A stretch of DNA of 64,000 bases from Aporrectodea caliginosa (lineage: Eukaryota; Annelida; Clitellata; Crassiclitellata; Lumbricidae): positions 949,001 to 1,013,000 of the forward strand of contig JACEVL010000517.1 of assembly GCA_020284085.1 (NCBI GenBank). Direction: 5' to 3'. The position numbers and the translations under genes were made by a program. Below are positions 10,915 to 23,160 of this stretch, piece by piece. Under the pieces are notes generated by a model. The model was not told the DNA's origin, made no database searches, and was given only the letters and a program-made list of their open reading frames with translations. Within the stretch, counting starts at the first letter, position 1, and each line of letters opens with the position of its first letter.

Positions 10915-11690
10915 CCTTTTTTACGATTCATTTGTTAGTTTTAAATATGTTGCTTTCCATGAATATTTTTGAATGCTTGATTTAATTGATTTGAGCTGCA
11001 TCTTGATGAACATGTTAATGTCTGCATATTAAATGTTTTAGTTAAGATACCCTTCCGTGAGTATTTCTTGTATACTTTGTTTTAATTGATCTTCAATTGA
11101 TGAGCATGTTTGCACCTTATTAGTTTTAGTTAAGGTGACTTTTCATAAGTATTTTTACAGACTTGGTTTTAATTTAGCTGAATTTTCATGAGTATGATCG
11201 CATAGGAATAGTTGTAGTTAAGGAGCCTTTTCATGAATATTTGTGTACTTAATTATTGGTTTAATTAAAATGTAAGACATATTGTGTGACTATTAATGAG
11301 TGGCCTAATATTGCCAAAACAGGTGTTTGTTTACCCCTGCATATTCGCGCACATAGATTAGGCCTAGGCCTAAACTAGTTTATTCACAAAAACAGCCAAT
11401 CCTTCCTGGCAGCCCCAAAAGAGACCACTGTGCTGTATTGTGCAGAATGTTCATCTATGCCGTAGCACACTTGGTCTATAATCCACTGATTGCCAGTTTG
11501 CACGTGCTGAGTAGACTGTAATGACCCTGAACAAGCTAGTCACACACAGTTATCTCACCTCCAATTCAGATTTCATGACCATGCACACTAGAACTAGAAG
11601 TGCAATAAATTAACGATATCAGTGGATGTCACCTTAAATTCAGATTTCATGACGATGCGCACAAGAAGTGCAATAAATAAAATTTAATGA
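10915..11690. repeat. Right arm of the large inverted repeat
   Basis: This arm is the reverse complement of 2877-3241 followed by 1-391. It includes the degenerate 45-bp repeats and then unique sequence with CCCCAAAAGAGACCACTGTG. Near the outer end a block of about 60 bases (TTCAGATTTCATGAC...AGTGCAATAAAT) is repeated twice. Bases 10856-10914 between the two repeats are copy A 3' flank (ATGTCGTCGTTATTTGC, as in copy C). Confidence 0.8.
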
Positions 11691-12469
11691 AAGGCCTATT
11701 AGCCTAAGTCTTCAAACAATCGCTGTGTGATCCATAAATCTTGAACCTCTTGTCATTTGGTTTTTCAAAATGCAATACCGTTAAGCCCAAAGACCTAAAA
11801 CGCCTAATGTGTCCTTTCACAATCTCTCAAAGTGCCTGCTTTTCAGTGAAAACAGCAACACAACAGGCAAACTTTGTAAACTTGATACACGGCTTAATTG
11901 TCCAATTGTCAACTTATTTAACATGGAGGCATTCAATACTGAGGCAAAGACAAAACATTATTTAATTTGCGTTTTACTGCCGTAACACCTGCTACTACGT
12001 TTTTGCACCTCAATGAAATCATTACTTTTACAGGAGCCCGTTCAGCGGACTGTATACATGCAGATTTTGAATATGCAGGCTTATAAATATGAGTCCCGTT
12101 ATTGTGGGGTCGTCAACTCTCCCCTGAGCTCTACCGCCTTTCGCAATTTCCATGTTACTTTCCCTGCACTCCCCAATCCGCCCCATTACGGAACACTAAG
12201 AGTCTGTGTTGTTATGGCCCTTCTACCACGGACTTCTATGGAATGGCAAAATGAACGGCAATCTGTCTATCAATCTATCAGGAACTTCGTTCTTAATTCG
12301 AATGGTAATTCTAACCATAATCGTAACAGTAACTCTAATTGCTCTTTCCATTGTAATTGTCATAGTGTAATGTATTTACTTAGTGCCTCGTGAAGACAAT
12401 CTCTTCGTACTAACAATTAAGGGAGTAAATTACTTGACCAATCAACTAAGACACTGGAAAGCATTCATT
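11691..12469. other. No recognised gene
   Basis: Two open frames (11741-11965 and 12013-12393) show no recognisable domain, and the second ends in Asn/His/Ser-rich low complexity. Nothing else is seen. Confidence 0.5.
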
Positions 12470-12620
12470 CGTACATATCGCCACCAAAAAGAGAAGATTG
12501 AAGTGGATGGGCATGTGTGTCGTTTGGATGGAGATAGAAGTGTCGAACAAGTGATGTCCTAGAATTCTGCAGGGAGAAGAAGACGAGGAAGACCACGGAA
12601 GAACAGAGATGACTCGAGTT
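12470..12620 (+). mobile_element. LINE reverse-transcriptase C-terminal scrap
   Basis: In one frame the sequence reads KRRLKWMGHVCRLDGDRS, then a stop, then GRRRRGRPRKNRDD. The pattern R-L-W-x-GHV-x-R followed by GR-x-RGRP is the usual end of RTE-like or related LINE proteins. It is short and interrupted. Confidence 0.6.
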
Positions 12621-14077
12621 GCGTGGTTTTCTAGAGCTTACGGTAAAGAGCCATCATCGAAAGTCTTGGAGCTCACGTTTTTGGTTGCTGGGCAAACTCT
12701 TCCAAGAAGTTGGATGGACCACAGATAATCTTCGATATGTTGCACTGTGGAAGATGGGGCGGGAGTGGTTCCAGATTTTTACCGGGCGAATATTGTTCCG
12801 ACTCTTGACACAGCATAGTGCGGTGAACCTTAAAGTATCCCGTCGCCCTGATACATCCAGTCTGAGTCTGAACTTCAGCAGTTGTAATCAGGACAGAAAA
12901 TACATATAAGTACAATAAAAATCCAATTACTTCTATAGCGCCACTGTATTTATGCTCAAGGCATCAGGCGATGGTCGCTTCTAAGCAACGTTGGTGTGCA
13001 TATCAAAAATACCATAGGTCAACGGTCAGAAGGATATCCGAGAGAACCGTGGTTTGGCTTCCTAACAAGCAGTACAACGTGGGCGACGTTCTAACGGAGC
13101 CCAGTTATCCGTACTCCTTTCAAATCAAATCAAATCAATTAATCAAATAATCATATTAACGGTTAACAAACAGTCGCTGCCAAGGAGACGCAACTGTGGT
13201 TCATGAACTAATCACCTCCGTTTCATAGATCTGGCTGTTTCGAATTATTTTGCGTCATCTCAGCGACTCATCTCTTCAGGTCATCGGAAGGCAGAGGGCC
13301 TATATAATACTAGAGATATCTGTTAGCTTCGGAGCTGTCTAGTATTATAGGCCAACCACGTGTGTGTGCAAAACAATACTGACATTATGAAGGTTCAAGT
13401 AAAATCCGCCGGTTTGTGACTTCATTTGTTAGTAATATAATGCTCATATCTTTAACAGTAGGCGTTGTCTGTTATTATAATTAAATAAATAGGTGGTTGT
13501 CCTAGGTGCTTGCGGTGTGAAACTAAAAATACAAATTTGCTACTCGTCCGAGAAGTTTAATGCAGAAAGAGTTTGACTAAAATCGTTCACGCAGTTTATG
13601 TTGGTCATTAGGCCTAATCGTGCACGTCCTCGGACCTCTGCAGCAGGACTCCGACCTCCTTCTGACTCAGTGATCCCGTACTAGACAAAAAAGAACCGGA
13701 ACGTCGGCTTCAGGAAGAACCGGAACTCCGACTTCAAAGAAACAACCAATGCCGCGCTGTTGTCGTCAAAAAAGAACCGGAACGCCTTTCCGGTGCGTTC
13801 CGGTCACAACAGCTCTTGTGAATTAGCTGGTGCCTGCGCGCTTGGCTTTCGAGTGGTTCTTTAGAAGTTTGGAGTTTACGATTACGATATATAAATTTAG
13901 ACAATAGTAATTGAAGTATTAATAGTAACATATAAAAGATAACCAAATATTAACCATAACCATAATGTTTATTGCTTTTACGATTGTAAAAAAACGTTAA
14001 ACAGTTGCATATAGACAGTAAACATCATAAGTACAAGAAGTGGAAGAACCCAAAAGGGGCCGAAGCTCCGCTACTTA
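12621..14077. other. No gene; small hairpin and LINE-tail-like sequence
   Basis: A hairpin at 13298-13353 pairs GGCCTATATAATACTAGA with its near complement across a 20-base spacer. Repeats of AAGAACCGGAAC lie at 13690-13800. The piece at 13800-13930 (GAAGTTTGGAGTTTACGATT) recurs inverted near 29620 and looks like a LINE 3' tail. No supported gene. Confidence 0.5.
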
Positions 14078-14521
14078 GGGGTCGTCCATTAATTATGTCA
14101 ACAAATTTTAGGCAATTTTTGACCCCTTCCCCCTTGTCAACAACTCTCAAACATTGACGGACCCCCATAACAAATTATGTCAACAAACCCAGAACCCCCC
14201 TACAAAAAGAAACAAAATGGCTCAATACATGTAGAATCATTTTTTAAATTTTTACACTAAAAAATGCAATCTCGAATTTCAAAATATATGAGTTTAGTTT
14301 ATTACCAGCTTTTTAGTAGTATTAAACATTAAGCACTTTTTATACATTTTAAGCATTTCTTAATGTTTTCGCTACCATTTTGGAAGGGTCTGTGTTGATT
14401 TATTGGAGAAAAAATTTGTTGACGTCAACTTGTCCCGAACCCCCCTCCCCATTGTCAACAACTGTCAAACTTTTTCCAAACCCCTCCCCCTATTTTGTTG
14501 ACATAATTAATGGACGACCCC
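14078..14521. mobile_element. MITE with GGGGTCGTCCATTAATTATG termini
   Basis: Terminal inverted repeats of about 28 bases match almost perfectly (GGGGTCGTCCATTAATTATG inward from each end). TTA is present on both sides at 14075-14077 and 14522-14524. A three-base TTA duplication would suit the PIF/Harbinger group. The 444-bp interior has C-rich subterminal repeats and no coding. Confidence 0.8.
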
Positions 14522-14524
14522 TTA

Positions 14525-15364
14525 TGGCCACATACATGTAAGTATGAAACACGAATTGATGACAATTGTTGAAGCAATTTACTATCCTAGTAAAGGCAAT
14601 AAACTGAGGGCGAAAAAGATAGAGAAAGGAATGCCAAAGAGGTACAGTTTGGAACAAGACAACATAAAGAAGAAAACAAGAAAAACATGAACTGTTTCAG
14701 TACAAATCGATAGAGCTAGATGATAATAAAGAACTGCATTATTTTAGGAGTAATCAAAATTGTGACATAATAAGACTCAGAGATTAGGCTAGTTATGGTT
14801 AATTAAAATGCACGCATTTCTGATTTAGGCTTAAATATCGATAAATTGTATGCATATTGCTATCCAGGTGGTAACTCACTCCAAATAACAGGTCCATCAC
14901 ATTTGAAAGAAAACAATCTCAAATAATTACTAGAGGTAGCGCTGGCAATTAAAGAATTTTCTCATCAGATCTTTATCTATATCTCTCCGTTTACATACGT
15001 AGGCTACACTGTGAAATTGTGAATCCGCCACCTGTGGTTTATGCCTTTAAAACAGCACTCAATGATACGACCTGTTAACCATGAACTGAAGTTGTGATCA
15101 TTGTATGATTTTATCTGATAGCCTAATTTACCATAAGCCTTGCTGCTTAAATGCAGCCCTTTAAATGCAGTCCTTAAGGCTGACGTTACACTATCTTTCC
15201 AGGGTGTAACTGAAATCAACTCTATTCATTAACCGTAAAATTTGACACTTTCGTTTGTTCTCGTTTACCAACTTACTGAACAAGGTCATCTGTCAACTTC
15301 GGATGAAAATCCGATGGTTGGACTGTGCTGGTACGCGGAGCCCATCTCTTCTCTTTTTTGGCAA
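14525..15364. other. No recognised gene
   Basis: AT-rich sequence with no domain-bearing open frame and no clear repeat. Confidence 0.5.
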
Positions 15365-15932
15365 ACAGAGTGTCAACTCATATTCAGGTCATTATACGTG
15401 GAGGTTGAATTCGGCGAGCTGACGCACACCTGTGAGGACAATGATTATAGTTTGAAGGAGAAGAGTGTTGATTCAGTCTTATCGGCAGCCTAAAGAGAGC
15501 GCAGGCTAAAGGTTGCTATTTCTAACAGTCCTCGAAAGCAGGTTAACATCGGCTATGTAGAAAAGGAGGTTGTCTCTTACAGCTATATAAGACATAGGCC
15601 TATGTAACACACTGTGTCGTTGCAATTTGTGCCGTAACGTTGTAAGATAGTGTCCTGAACGAAATAAACACTTTATTGGTGAGTAAAAGCGGTGACATTT
15701 TCAAACAGTAAATTTCTTCATTATAATTTATATAGCAACGCTTCAAGACAAACTAATAATAACTTACTGCAATAATTAATAAAAAAACTACCCAACGCGA
15801 TTCCCAGACATCCGTCGAGTCGTGCACGAACAGCCATTCGATTTTCTGTTATAATATCATCGTGTAATTTACTTTGCAGATACTGACCAAATAGAATACT
15901 TGGTTATGAATTACTAGCTGAATCTTTCAGCA
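15365..15932 (+). repeat. 5' flank of copy B, shared with copy C and with 22140-22485
   Basis: Shared words in order are CACACCTGTGAGGACAATG, AGAGAGCGCA and GGTTGCTATTTCTA, then TAGCNNCGCTTCAAGA, CCAACGCGAT and CCAGACATCCGTC. A conserved TTT-N-CAG just before the copy B and C starts (TTTGCAG at 15881-15887, TTTTACAG in C) could be a splice acceptor for a non-coding first exon. That is inference. Confidence 0.7.
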
Positions 15933-18900
15933 ACGAGTAAGAAATGAACGCCAATGAATCCTGATCCGTTCGGAAACACATTAAATACAGCAGACATCGA
16001 CCTAGCTTGATCAGCTGTTAAACTGCACTGTGAAACTAAAGCTATATTATAAGGATGTTGAATCTTGTGATGAAACCAGAAATAACAAATCAAATCGATC
16101 AGAAACTAGTAAACATTTATATATTTTTTCTTAAATTTAGGAATTTAAGAATTGCTTGACTCATTTGACATTCAGCATAAAGTTCATAATCTGAGGCTGA
16201 CAAGATGGGAGGCATTCTGAACATCTTTACGAAAGATGACGAACAAGGCCTTAGTCAGCTTCACCTTGCAGCTGAACGTGGTGATACGGAGGCTGTTAGA
16301 AGTATACTGAAGTCGTCAGCGAATGTCGATGTACTGGACAATACAAGGCGTAACACTCCTTTACAGTCTATGCGACTCTAAATGGTCACGTTGACGTTGT
16401 TAATCTTCTGCTAAGCAAGAACGCAAGTGTTAATTCTAGAAATGCATTAGGTCAGACTTCGCTTCATCTGGCGGCTGAATTCGATGTCTTAGAAATTGCA
16501 CAATTATTGTTAAACAGCAACGCAGATGTCAATGCCGTTGACAGAAATGGCGACACTGCTCTTCATCTTGCATCTAAAAATGGCCATTTCGAAGTTGCAA
16601 ATGTCTTGCTCAATCAGACTACAGAAATGGATTCACAGATTTGTTCGCAACTTTCGGTAAACCAAGTTCCTGCAGATGATTTTGAACCTTCGCAAATTCC
16701 CATGAAAAACAAAGTTGATGTTGGTCAGACTTTACACCTAACCGCAGCAGAAGGTGGCAATGTTGAAATCGAAGAGAGTCTCCTGAGTTATTCTTCTACG
16801 GTCAATACAGTCTTCAAAGGACAAGCAAAAGCACTTCACCTTCCAGTTGAGCATGGACATGCCGAAATTGTAAAGAATCTGATATTAAACGGAGCAAATG
16901 TTAATGCGTGTAACAACGCCAAGATGACTCCACTTCACTTAGCCTGCCAAAATGGCTATACTTCCATTGTTAAGGTTTTACTGAACAACCATGCTACCGT
17001 CGATGTTTCGAAGCAATCTGAGGAAACGCCATTTTACCTTGCAGTCAAGAATGGACATGCTGATATCTCCGATTTGTTACTGCACCGGGGCGCTTCTGAT
17101 TTCGTGTTGACAAACGATCTTCAGACACCGTTACATTTTGCGGTCGAAGGAGGTCACACGAAAGTTGTTGAGGTTATTTTGAAACAGGAGCTGCAGGATT
17201 TATGACAAATTGATAAAATGCGGGCAGAAACTTAAAGAAGATGCCAAGAACTTGATTGAAACCTGCAGAGACATCGAGACAATTCAACTGTTGATATTCG
17301 ATGGTCGATGCGTTTCAGCTGGAGTAGCTTTGGCAGAAAAAAGCAGGCCTCTGGAGATTTGGGAAGACTCAGATGGATATATAGCTCTCGAACTCGCAAT
17401 TCGTTGGAGCCAACCAAAAATGGTTCACCTCTTGCTCAATGTAGGCCAATGCGCATATTCAGAGGACCATCTTAGAAGAGGATTTAATCAATTGATTTCA
17501 GTAATCCGATACCACAACACTAAACGCATCATTAGCAAAAAACGCGAAAGCTAAAAGTTACGATGAGCACTTATGCGAAAACGTCATAGAAATCGCTCCA
17601 ATTCTTATTAACTCAAGGAAATTTAATGTAAACCACAGGACAAATTAGGGAAAACTCTCCTTCACGATGTGATGTCTTTCAAAAATTCAATTTATATTTT
17701 GCCGCCCACGAAGATTCCAATAAACTATTTGATACAGATGCTAATAGAGAAAGGCGCAGCCTTCAACATGAAGAATTCTGATGGCGAAACGCCTTTGATG
17801 GCTGCTTCCAAGAAAGGTTGCTGTGAAGCCATTAAGATTCTGCTTGAATGGGAGCACAAATCCTTAAAGAAACTCGACATTGATGCAAGAGACCGATTAG
17901 GAGCAACTGCTTTGATTAAAGCAGCCGAAAAGAATCATGTCTCAGTGATGCAACTGCTGCTAAATCATAAAGCTTCCGTGAATTTGCACGACTATTACGG
18001 ATTTACTGCTTTGTACGCTGCAATCTATGAACCAAATATGAACTGGTTTGATTTGCATTTCTTCTGCAAAGGGCAGAACATTCTTAAGCGAATATTTTAC
18101 GGAGTTTTTTCTCTTCAGATTAGCAGCAAAAGAGAAACTTACCTGGGGAAAAGAAGCCGTGGATCCATATACAGTTTTTGGCCTATTAGACAATTATGTT
18201 GAATATAACAAGGAAGCCACTCGACTAAAAGAAAAAGTAGTTAAATTGCTGCTGGATGATGATGAAACTAGTGTCAATGCCATTGACTTTAGATGAAATA
18301 CTCCACTTGATTTGACTGTGAAGTCTTCTCAGCTAATTAATTCGGCGATTTTGAAAGCACTTCAGAATGACGGCGCCAATCGTAACTTACTAGAACCAGA
18401 AGACGCAGCGCCAATCGAAGTGGCAAGGGTTGACGAAAGAGGTCGAAATCCACTTCATCGACTAATAGTCTCCATAAACTCAGACCATATGTACGCAAAT
18501 AAAAATTTGACGCTTGCAAAAGAAACTCGGAACCATAAAAGATTCGACTTAATGGTTTGTGGAATTCTTCTAAGACCAGAGATATTCATGGAATCGGCCA
18601 ATGCAACAGATTACAAAGGAAGAACGCCACTTCACTACTCTATCATGCAACCATGGCTCAGCAGCGAAAAAAAAACCGATCTAGTGAGGATATTATTAGA
18701 AATAGGTTCCAACGTGAACGCAGCTGACATTTACGGCAAAACCCCTTTACATTACGCAGAAATGATCGATCAATATGAGCTACTCGTCCAAAAATGGAGC
18801 CAAGGAAAACATAAAGGACAAACACGGAAATACACCTAGAGATCTTAAGCAGCTACGAGAATCGGTGACTATCAATGAAGACAGCGCAAAGAAATTGCCA

Positions 18901-20369
18901 ATCGGAAATAAGAAGCTTTATTATGACAGAAAAATCGCACAGGTAGAGCTACTCAACACAAATCATGTGACAGAATTATCGAAGCTAAAACTGGCTGAAA
19001 CGATTCGAATTTGTTCCAAATCACTTCGCCCTCAAGAATCGTCAAAAGAAGCAATTTGGAAGATATGGACCCAAAACGAATTTATTCGCCTCAACAGACG
19101 CCTAAGCCAGCTTAAACCATTAATACATCAATTTATTGAGCGATTGGCGGATGGTATAAAGAAAAAGGACTGGCGATTTGAGTGCCGGCCGATGTTAGTT
19201 GGAAGCGCCGAAGAAGGAACACAAGCCGTCATTTCAGCTGACTTTGACTTTAATCTAAAACTGATTAAATTCAGCCAACTTTGTGACCCGTTTCCACATC
19301 CACTGGGTCCGAAAGGATACTTTCAACTGAGACGAAAGACGAATGAGGATACAGTGAGTCGGAGTGACGAGAAGTTTGACAGCTTCTTCAACTTAGATAA
19401 TGTTTTGCTGACTAATGAAGTCAATTCAAGATTCAAGATTATTCTAAGAGATGTCTTAAGTGATCCCGCTCTCTGGCAAGTCGAGCATCGTTTCGATTGG
19501 AATGTAGATGACATATACAGAAGTGAATATGAAAATCTAGATGGTCTGTATAAGACCTTACGACTACGAATGACTGATCCCATTGAGGATGGAGACGGTG
19601 GCTTTCATTTTGTCAACATATCAATTGACATCGTTGCCAGTGTTCACGTGGAAGGTTGGTGGTCAGAAGAGCCGATTCCAGGTGGCATAAGCCCAACTGT
19701 AAAAGCAAACGGTTCTACATTTGTCTTTAATTGGCCACGTTTTGATCCCTCCGATCCACATGGTACTCGTTTTATCTTTTCCGAAACATTTGCCAGAATT
19801 TCATTTGCAGCAGTAGAAAGTCGAATCATAAAAGAAAGCTCGCCTTTAATGAAGGCAGCATACATAGTTTGCAAGATGATACTTTATTCTCAATTTCGGA
19901 TTACTTATCAATTGAAGACTTGTCTTCTCTTTTTAATGGAGGCTGTTAATGCCACAGATCGAAATAAAACAAGAAACGAAGACAAACTTACGCTAGAGCA
20001 ACTCGCCTTCTGTGTCGACAGGATCGTGTTTTGCTACTTGGAGTTTCCTCGACATGACGTTTATCCCTGTTACTTCATGACCTCATTCAGACAGCGAGTA
20101 GTAAAACTGGATGTTGACCATAAATATTGGCAGTTGGGGGAGGAGGATGAGTCTTACGTTTCTTCGGAGGCTCTGATTTCTTTCAGTTACTGTGCGACCT
20201 ATGATTTTTACCTTGACATATGTCCAGATGGCGCTACAATAGTTAAACCTGTAGTCCAAAAAAAACTCACATCTCTGACATAAGTCTTCATCCGAATGGT
20301 GACCTAACATGGGAACAGTTTGATCGGAAAGAATTCATTAGAAGGATAACTTCGCGTAGTTTCCACTAA
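15933..20369 (+). pseudogene. Ankyrin-cGLR copy B, decayed
   Basis: Full-length paralogue of copy C with many lesions. The start ATG is ACG at 15933-15935. A 2-base gain near 16368 shifts the first repeat, with further shifts near 17190, 17540, 17630 and 20250. Extra sequence sits near 18075. TGA replaces a Gly codon at 18294-18296, and a 1-base gain in an A run near 18790 shifts the frame. The NTase part is open for about 500 codons (to 20283). It keeps Gly-Ser at 19201-19206, Asp-Phe-Asp at 19240-19248 and the third Asp at 19627-19629. Mab-21-like helices follow (YQLKTCLLF, YPCYFMTSFRQR). Ankyrin repeats are clear at 16507-17190 (TPLHLACQNGYTSIVKVLL). Such scattered damage points to a pseudogene. 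Confidence 0.85.
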
Positions 20370-21560
20370 TTAATGGAATTCTATATTATAGTGTAATTCA
20401 ATAGAGTGCGACTTCATTTGGTATGCCCTCATTTCAATGTTTAGAAGTGTACACGCGACCATCTTACAGGGCTGAGAAAATTCACGAGAAGGACTTCCAT
20501 AGTTCTCTAAACATTAAACGCCTCGGTGAAGACATGAAACTATCTCCACCTTAAAAAACGAGCCCATTATAACCAAGCGGTTACCGTGCCCCGCGTGTTA
20601 ATGTGATAATAAATATAAAAAATAATAATATTTATTCTTTAATGAAACGCTTGACAAACGCACTGCGCTGTACATGTACATGTTATGGCGATTAAACAAT
20701 TCACAAGAACACAAATTTCAGAAGACATAAATCAACAAAGTTGCAGCCATGCAAGGCGAAAGCTGATTGTACTTTTGCTGCCACCTAGGGAATGTGGGCA
20801 TGAGCTAAACCCAGGGAGCCTTACGGGAATCAAACCGGGTCCGTGAAAACTTCAGGCAAGAGTGTTATCCACTATACTATCCTCCCTCCCATTTCAGTAC
20901 AAAAGTGATGAATATGGAATGGATATGTTTTGTCAGTATTGTGCTTTTGGTGTGGTATCTGTGCTTAGCTTGACTTCTTTTCTGACAACTTCTTGACAAA
21001 TGTTATGAGCAGTCGGTATAAGTATGGCCCACCTACTTCTATTCATAAATTCACATAGCGCCGCGTCAAAGAAACTAATAAGAGGCACTCGCTGTTTAGG
21101 CTTGTCTAAATTGCGTTATATAATACAGAATACAGAAAGCTGAGGTAATCGATAGATTCTGAAGCGGTTCCCTGTGAATGCCTGTTGTTAAGGAAATCCG
21201 TTGTGCTATAAACCCATCCATGACTATAACAGCGAGAGAGTGTGACCATCAGCCACTTGCATAGCTTTCGGACTGTGGTGACATATTTAGTGTAATTGAT
21301 ATACATAATGCTGGACGAAACATGAGTGTTTCTAGTTAGTTAGTTTTAATGAAGTTGCCTTTCCTCGAGTATTTCCGCTTGTTTAAAGTTTTAATTAGAG
21401 TATGTTCAAACGCAGATGATATTCTAAGCAAAAATCTTTGTTATTTGCCTCAGAAAAAGCAAGAGGTTATATATACGCGGGCTTATAAGTTTTAATGAAG
21501 TTACCTGACCATGATATTTTCTTGTACTCTTCAGTCTTAGTTATTTTTCATTCCACATAA
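20370..21560. repeat. 3' flank of copy B, shared with copies A and C
   Basis: Aligns with 6183-7047 and 35981-36970. It differs by a SINE insertion at about 20614-20890 and lacks the palindrome and the long-inverted-repeat element found after copy A. Confidence 0.8.
20614..20890 (-). mobile_element. tRNA-derived SINE
   Basis: Read on the minus strand it starts GGGAGGGAGGATAGTATAG with an A-box-like GATAGTATAGTGGATAAC. It then has a B-box-like GGTTTGATTCC and ends in an (AAT)-rich tail. The matching places in copies A and C have no such sequence, so it inserted after the duplication. It is a different family from the SINEs at 41804 and 60720. Confidence 0.8.
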
Positions 21561-22139
21561 AAGTTTTTATTGTACAAATCGTAGTAGCCAAAACAAAACT
21601 ATGACGCTTGCATGGGCCAAAGTTTGTGCGCAAATGCATGCAAACACAAACGCCAACATGCATCAGTGTTTAGAAACTGATCACAGTTTATAGCCTGAAT
21701 CTTTTGGGTTGTGATAAGATTTTGATTTTGGTAAGATAGAATATGTTGAATTTGTGTAAGTTAGAATCTATGGGATTTTTCGTAACGTACAGCTCTGGAG
21801 CCAAAAAGTGGCATCAACCTCGTCATACAACTGGAACTACCAGATGACACATGTCTTAAGAGATCCGCTGGAAGATTCTCTCAGTACTAATATGCAATCT
21901 CGGGCTAGCATGGTCCATACACGGGGGAACTTAATTGGTGTGGTAGCCATTCAAACGGGCACCTGTAGTGCAGGACTTCACCCGATCAATTCACTAAAAA
22001 ATGAGCGGGGGTCGAGGCCATACGGTTTCTATGATTTGAATCTAGGTCCGTGCATGGGGACCTTAAAATAATGGCGTGGCACCCATTCAAATCAGCAGTG
22101 GTGGTGAAGAACCTTACGGTACCCGATAAATTAATTGAA
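21561..22139. other. No recognised gene
   Basis: An open frame at 21808-22071 has no recognisable domain. Nothing else is seen. Confidence 0.5.
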
Positions 22140-22485
22140 ATATCCGTGTCACCGCATATTGGGTCATTATGCGTGGACGATAGGAGTCCGCGAATCAACG
22201 CACAGTTGCGAGACAATGATTAAAATTTGAGGGATGAGAGATTTAACTATCGACTTCCTACAGAGATCGTATGGCTAATTACAGTCTCTAACAGACTTGG
22301 ATGGCAGTTTAACTTCGTCTGTGTAGAACAGGATGCTGCCCCTAACAAATTAACGACATGCTATTATTATGACAAACTGTGCATAACTGTGCCATAAAGT
22401 TCGAACTTATTATTCCGAGAGAAATGAACAGTTTACTATTATATAGAAGAAGCAACATTTTTAAACAGTTAATTACCTCATTCTA
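22140..22485 (+). repeat. Orphan copy of the ankyrin-cGLR 5' flank
   Basis: It follows the flank of copy B from CACCGCATATTG through GAGTCCGCGA and on to AACAGTTAATTACCTCATT, matching 15365-15730 and 31275-31690. No ankyrin-cGLR coding sequence follows. It may mark a lost or truncated fourth unit. Confidence 0.65.
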
Positions 22486-22918
22486 AATACAGAAGAACGG
22501 TTACTGATCGAGAGAGACGTAATGGTTAGTTGCCTGCTGATGAACAGATCGTCCCAGTTGATCCCACTTCAATTAACTGTAGGGAAGTCTTGGAGTGCTT
22601 TTCCTCACAAGCAGCTGCGAAAAGTTCAATTGAGATGTGTGGACTATGATAAGGACGAGCATCCGTTTGTCAGAACATAATTTATATAGAATGCGTTCTT
22701 GCTTAGGTCAATCAGTGTAAACACTACTATCTATAATTCTATGTCTGTGCAAGTACGGATGTTGTGATGATGATAATGATGAGATTTTGTCGCGTTAGAC
22801 GAGTCCTATTTGCAGTTCTTCCTTGTTGACAGATTCAGAGACAAAGATGCTAATTAAGGATTCGTTTCATTTGGAGGCTTTTGTTGCTGTTCTCGTTGTT
22901 TCACACGATGATCTTTTG
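22486..22918. other. No recognised gene
   Basis: No domain-bearing frame or repeat is seen before the CTT microsatellite. Confidence 0.5.
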
Positions 22919-23160
22919 TCTTCTTCTTCTTCTTTCTTCTTCTTTCTTCTTCTTCTTTCTTCTTCTTCTTCTTCTTCTTCTTTCTTCTTCTTCTTCTTCT
23001 TCTTCTTCTTCTTCTTCTTCTTCTTCTTCTTCTTCTTCTTCTTCTTCTTCTTCTTCTTCTTCTTCTTCTTCTTCTTCTTCTTCTTCTTCTTCTTCTTCTT
23101 CTTCTTCTTCTTCTTCTTCTTCTTCTTCTTCTCTTCTTCTTTCTTCTTCTTCTTCTTTCT
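22919..23160. repeat. CTT/GAA microsatellite, about 240 bp
   Basis: An almost pure (TTC)n run on the plus strand, with TTTCTTC interruptions at both ends. This is a long polypurine/polypyrimidine mirror tract. Ser, Phe, Leu, Lys or Glu homopolymer frames in it are artefacts. Confidence 0.98.
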
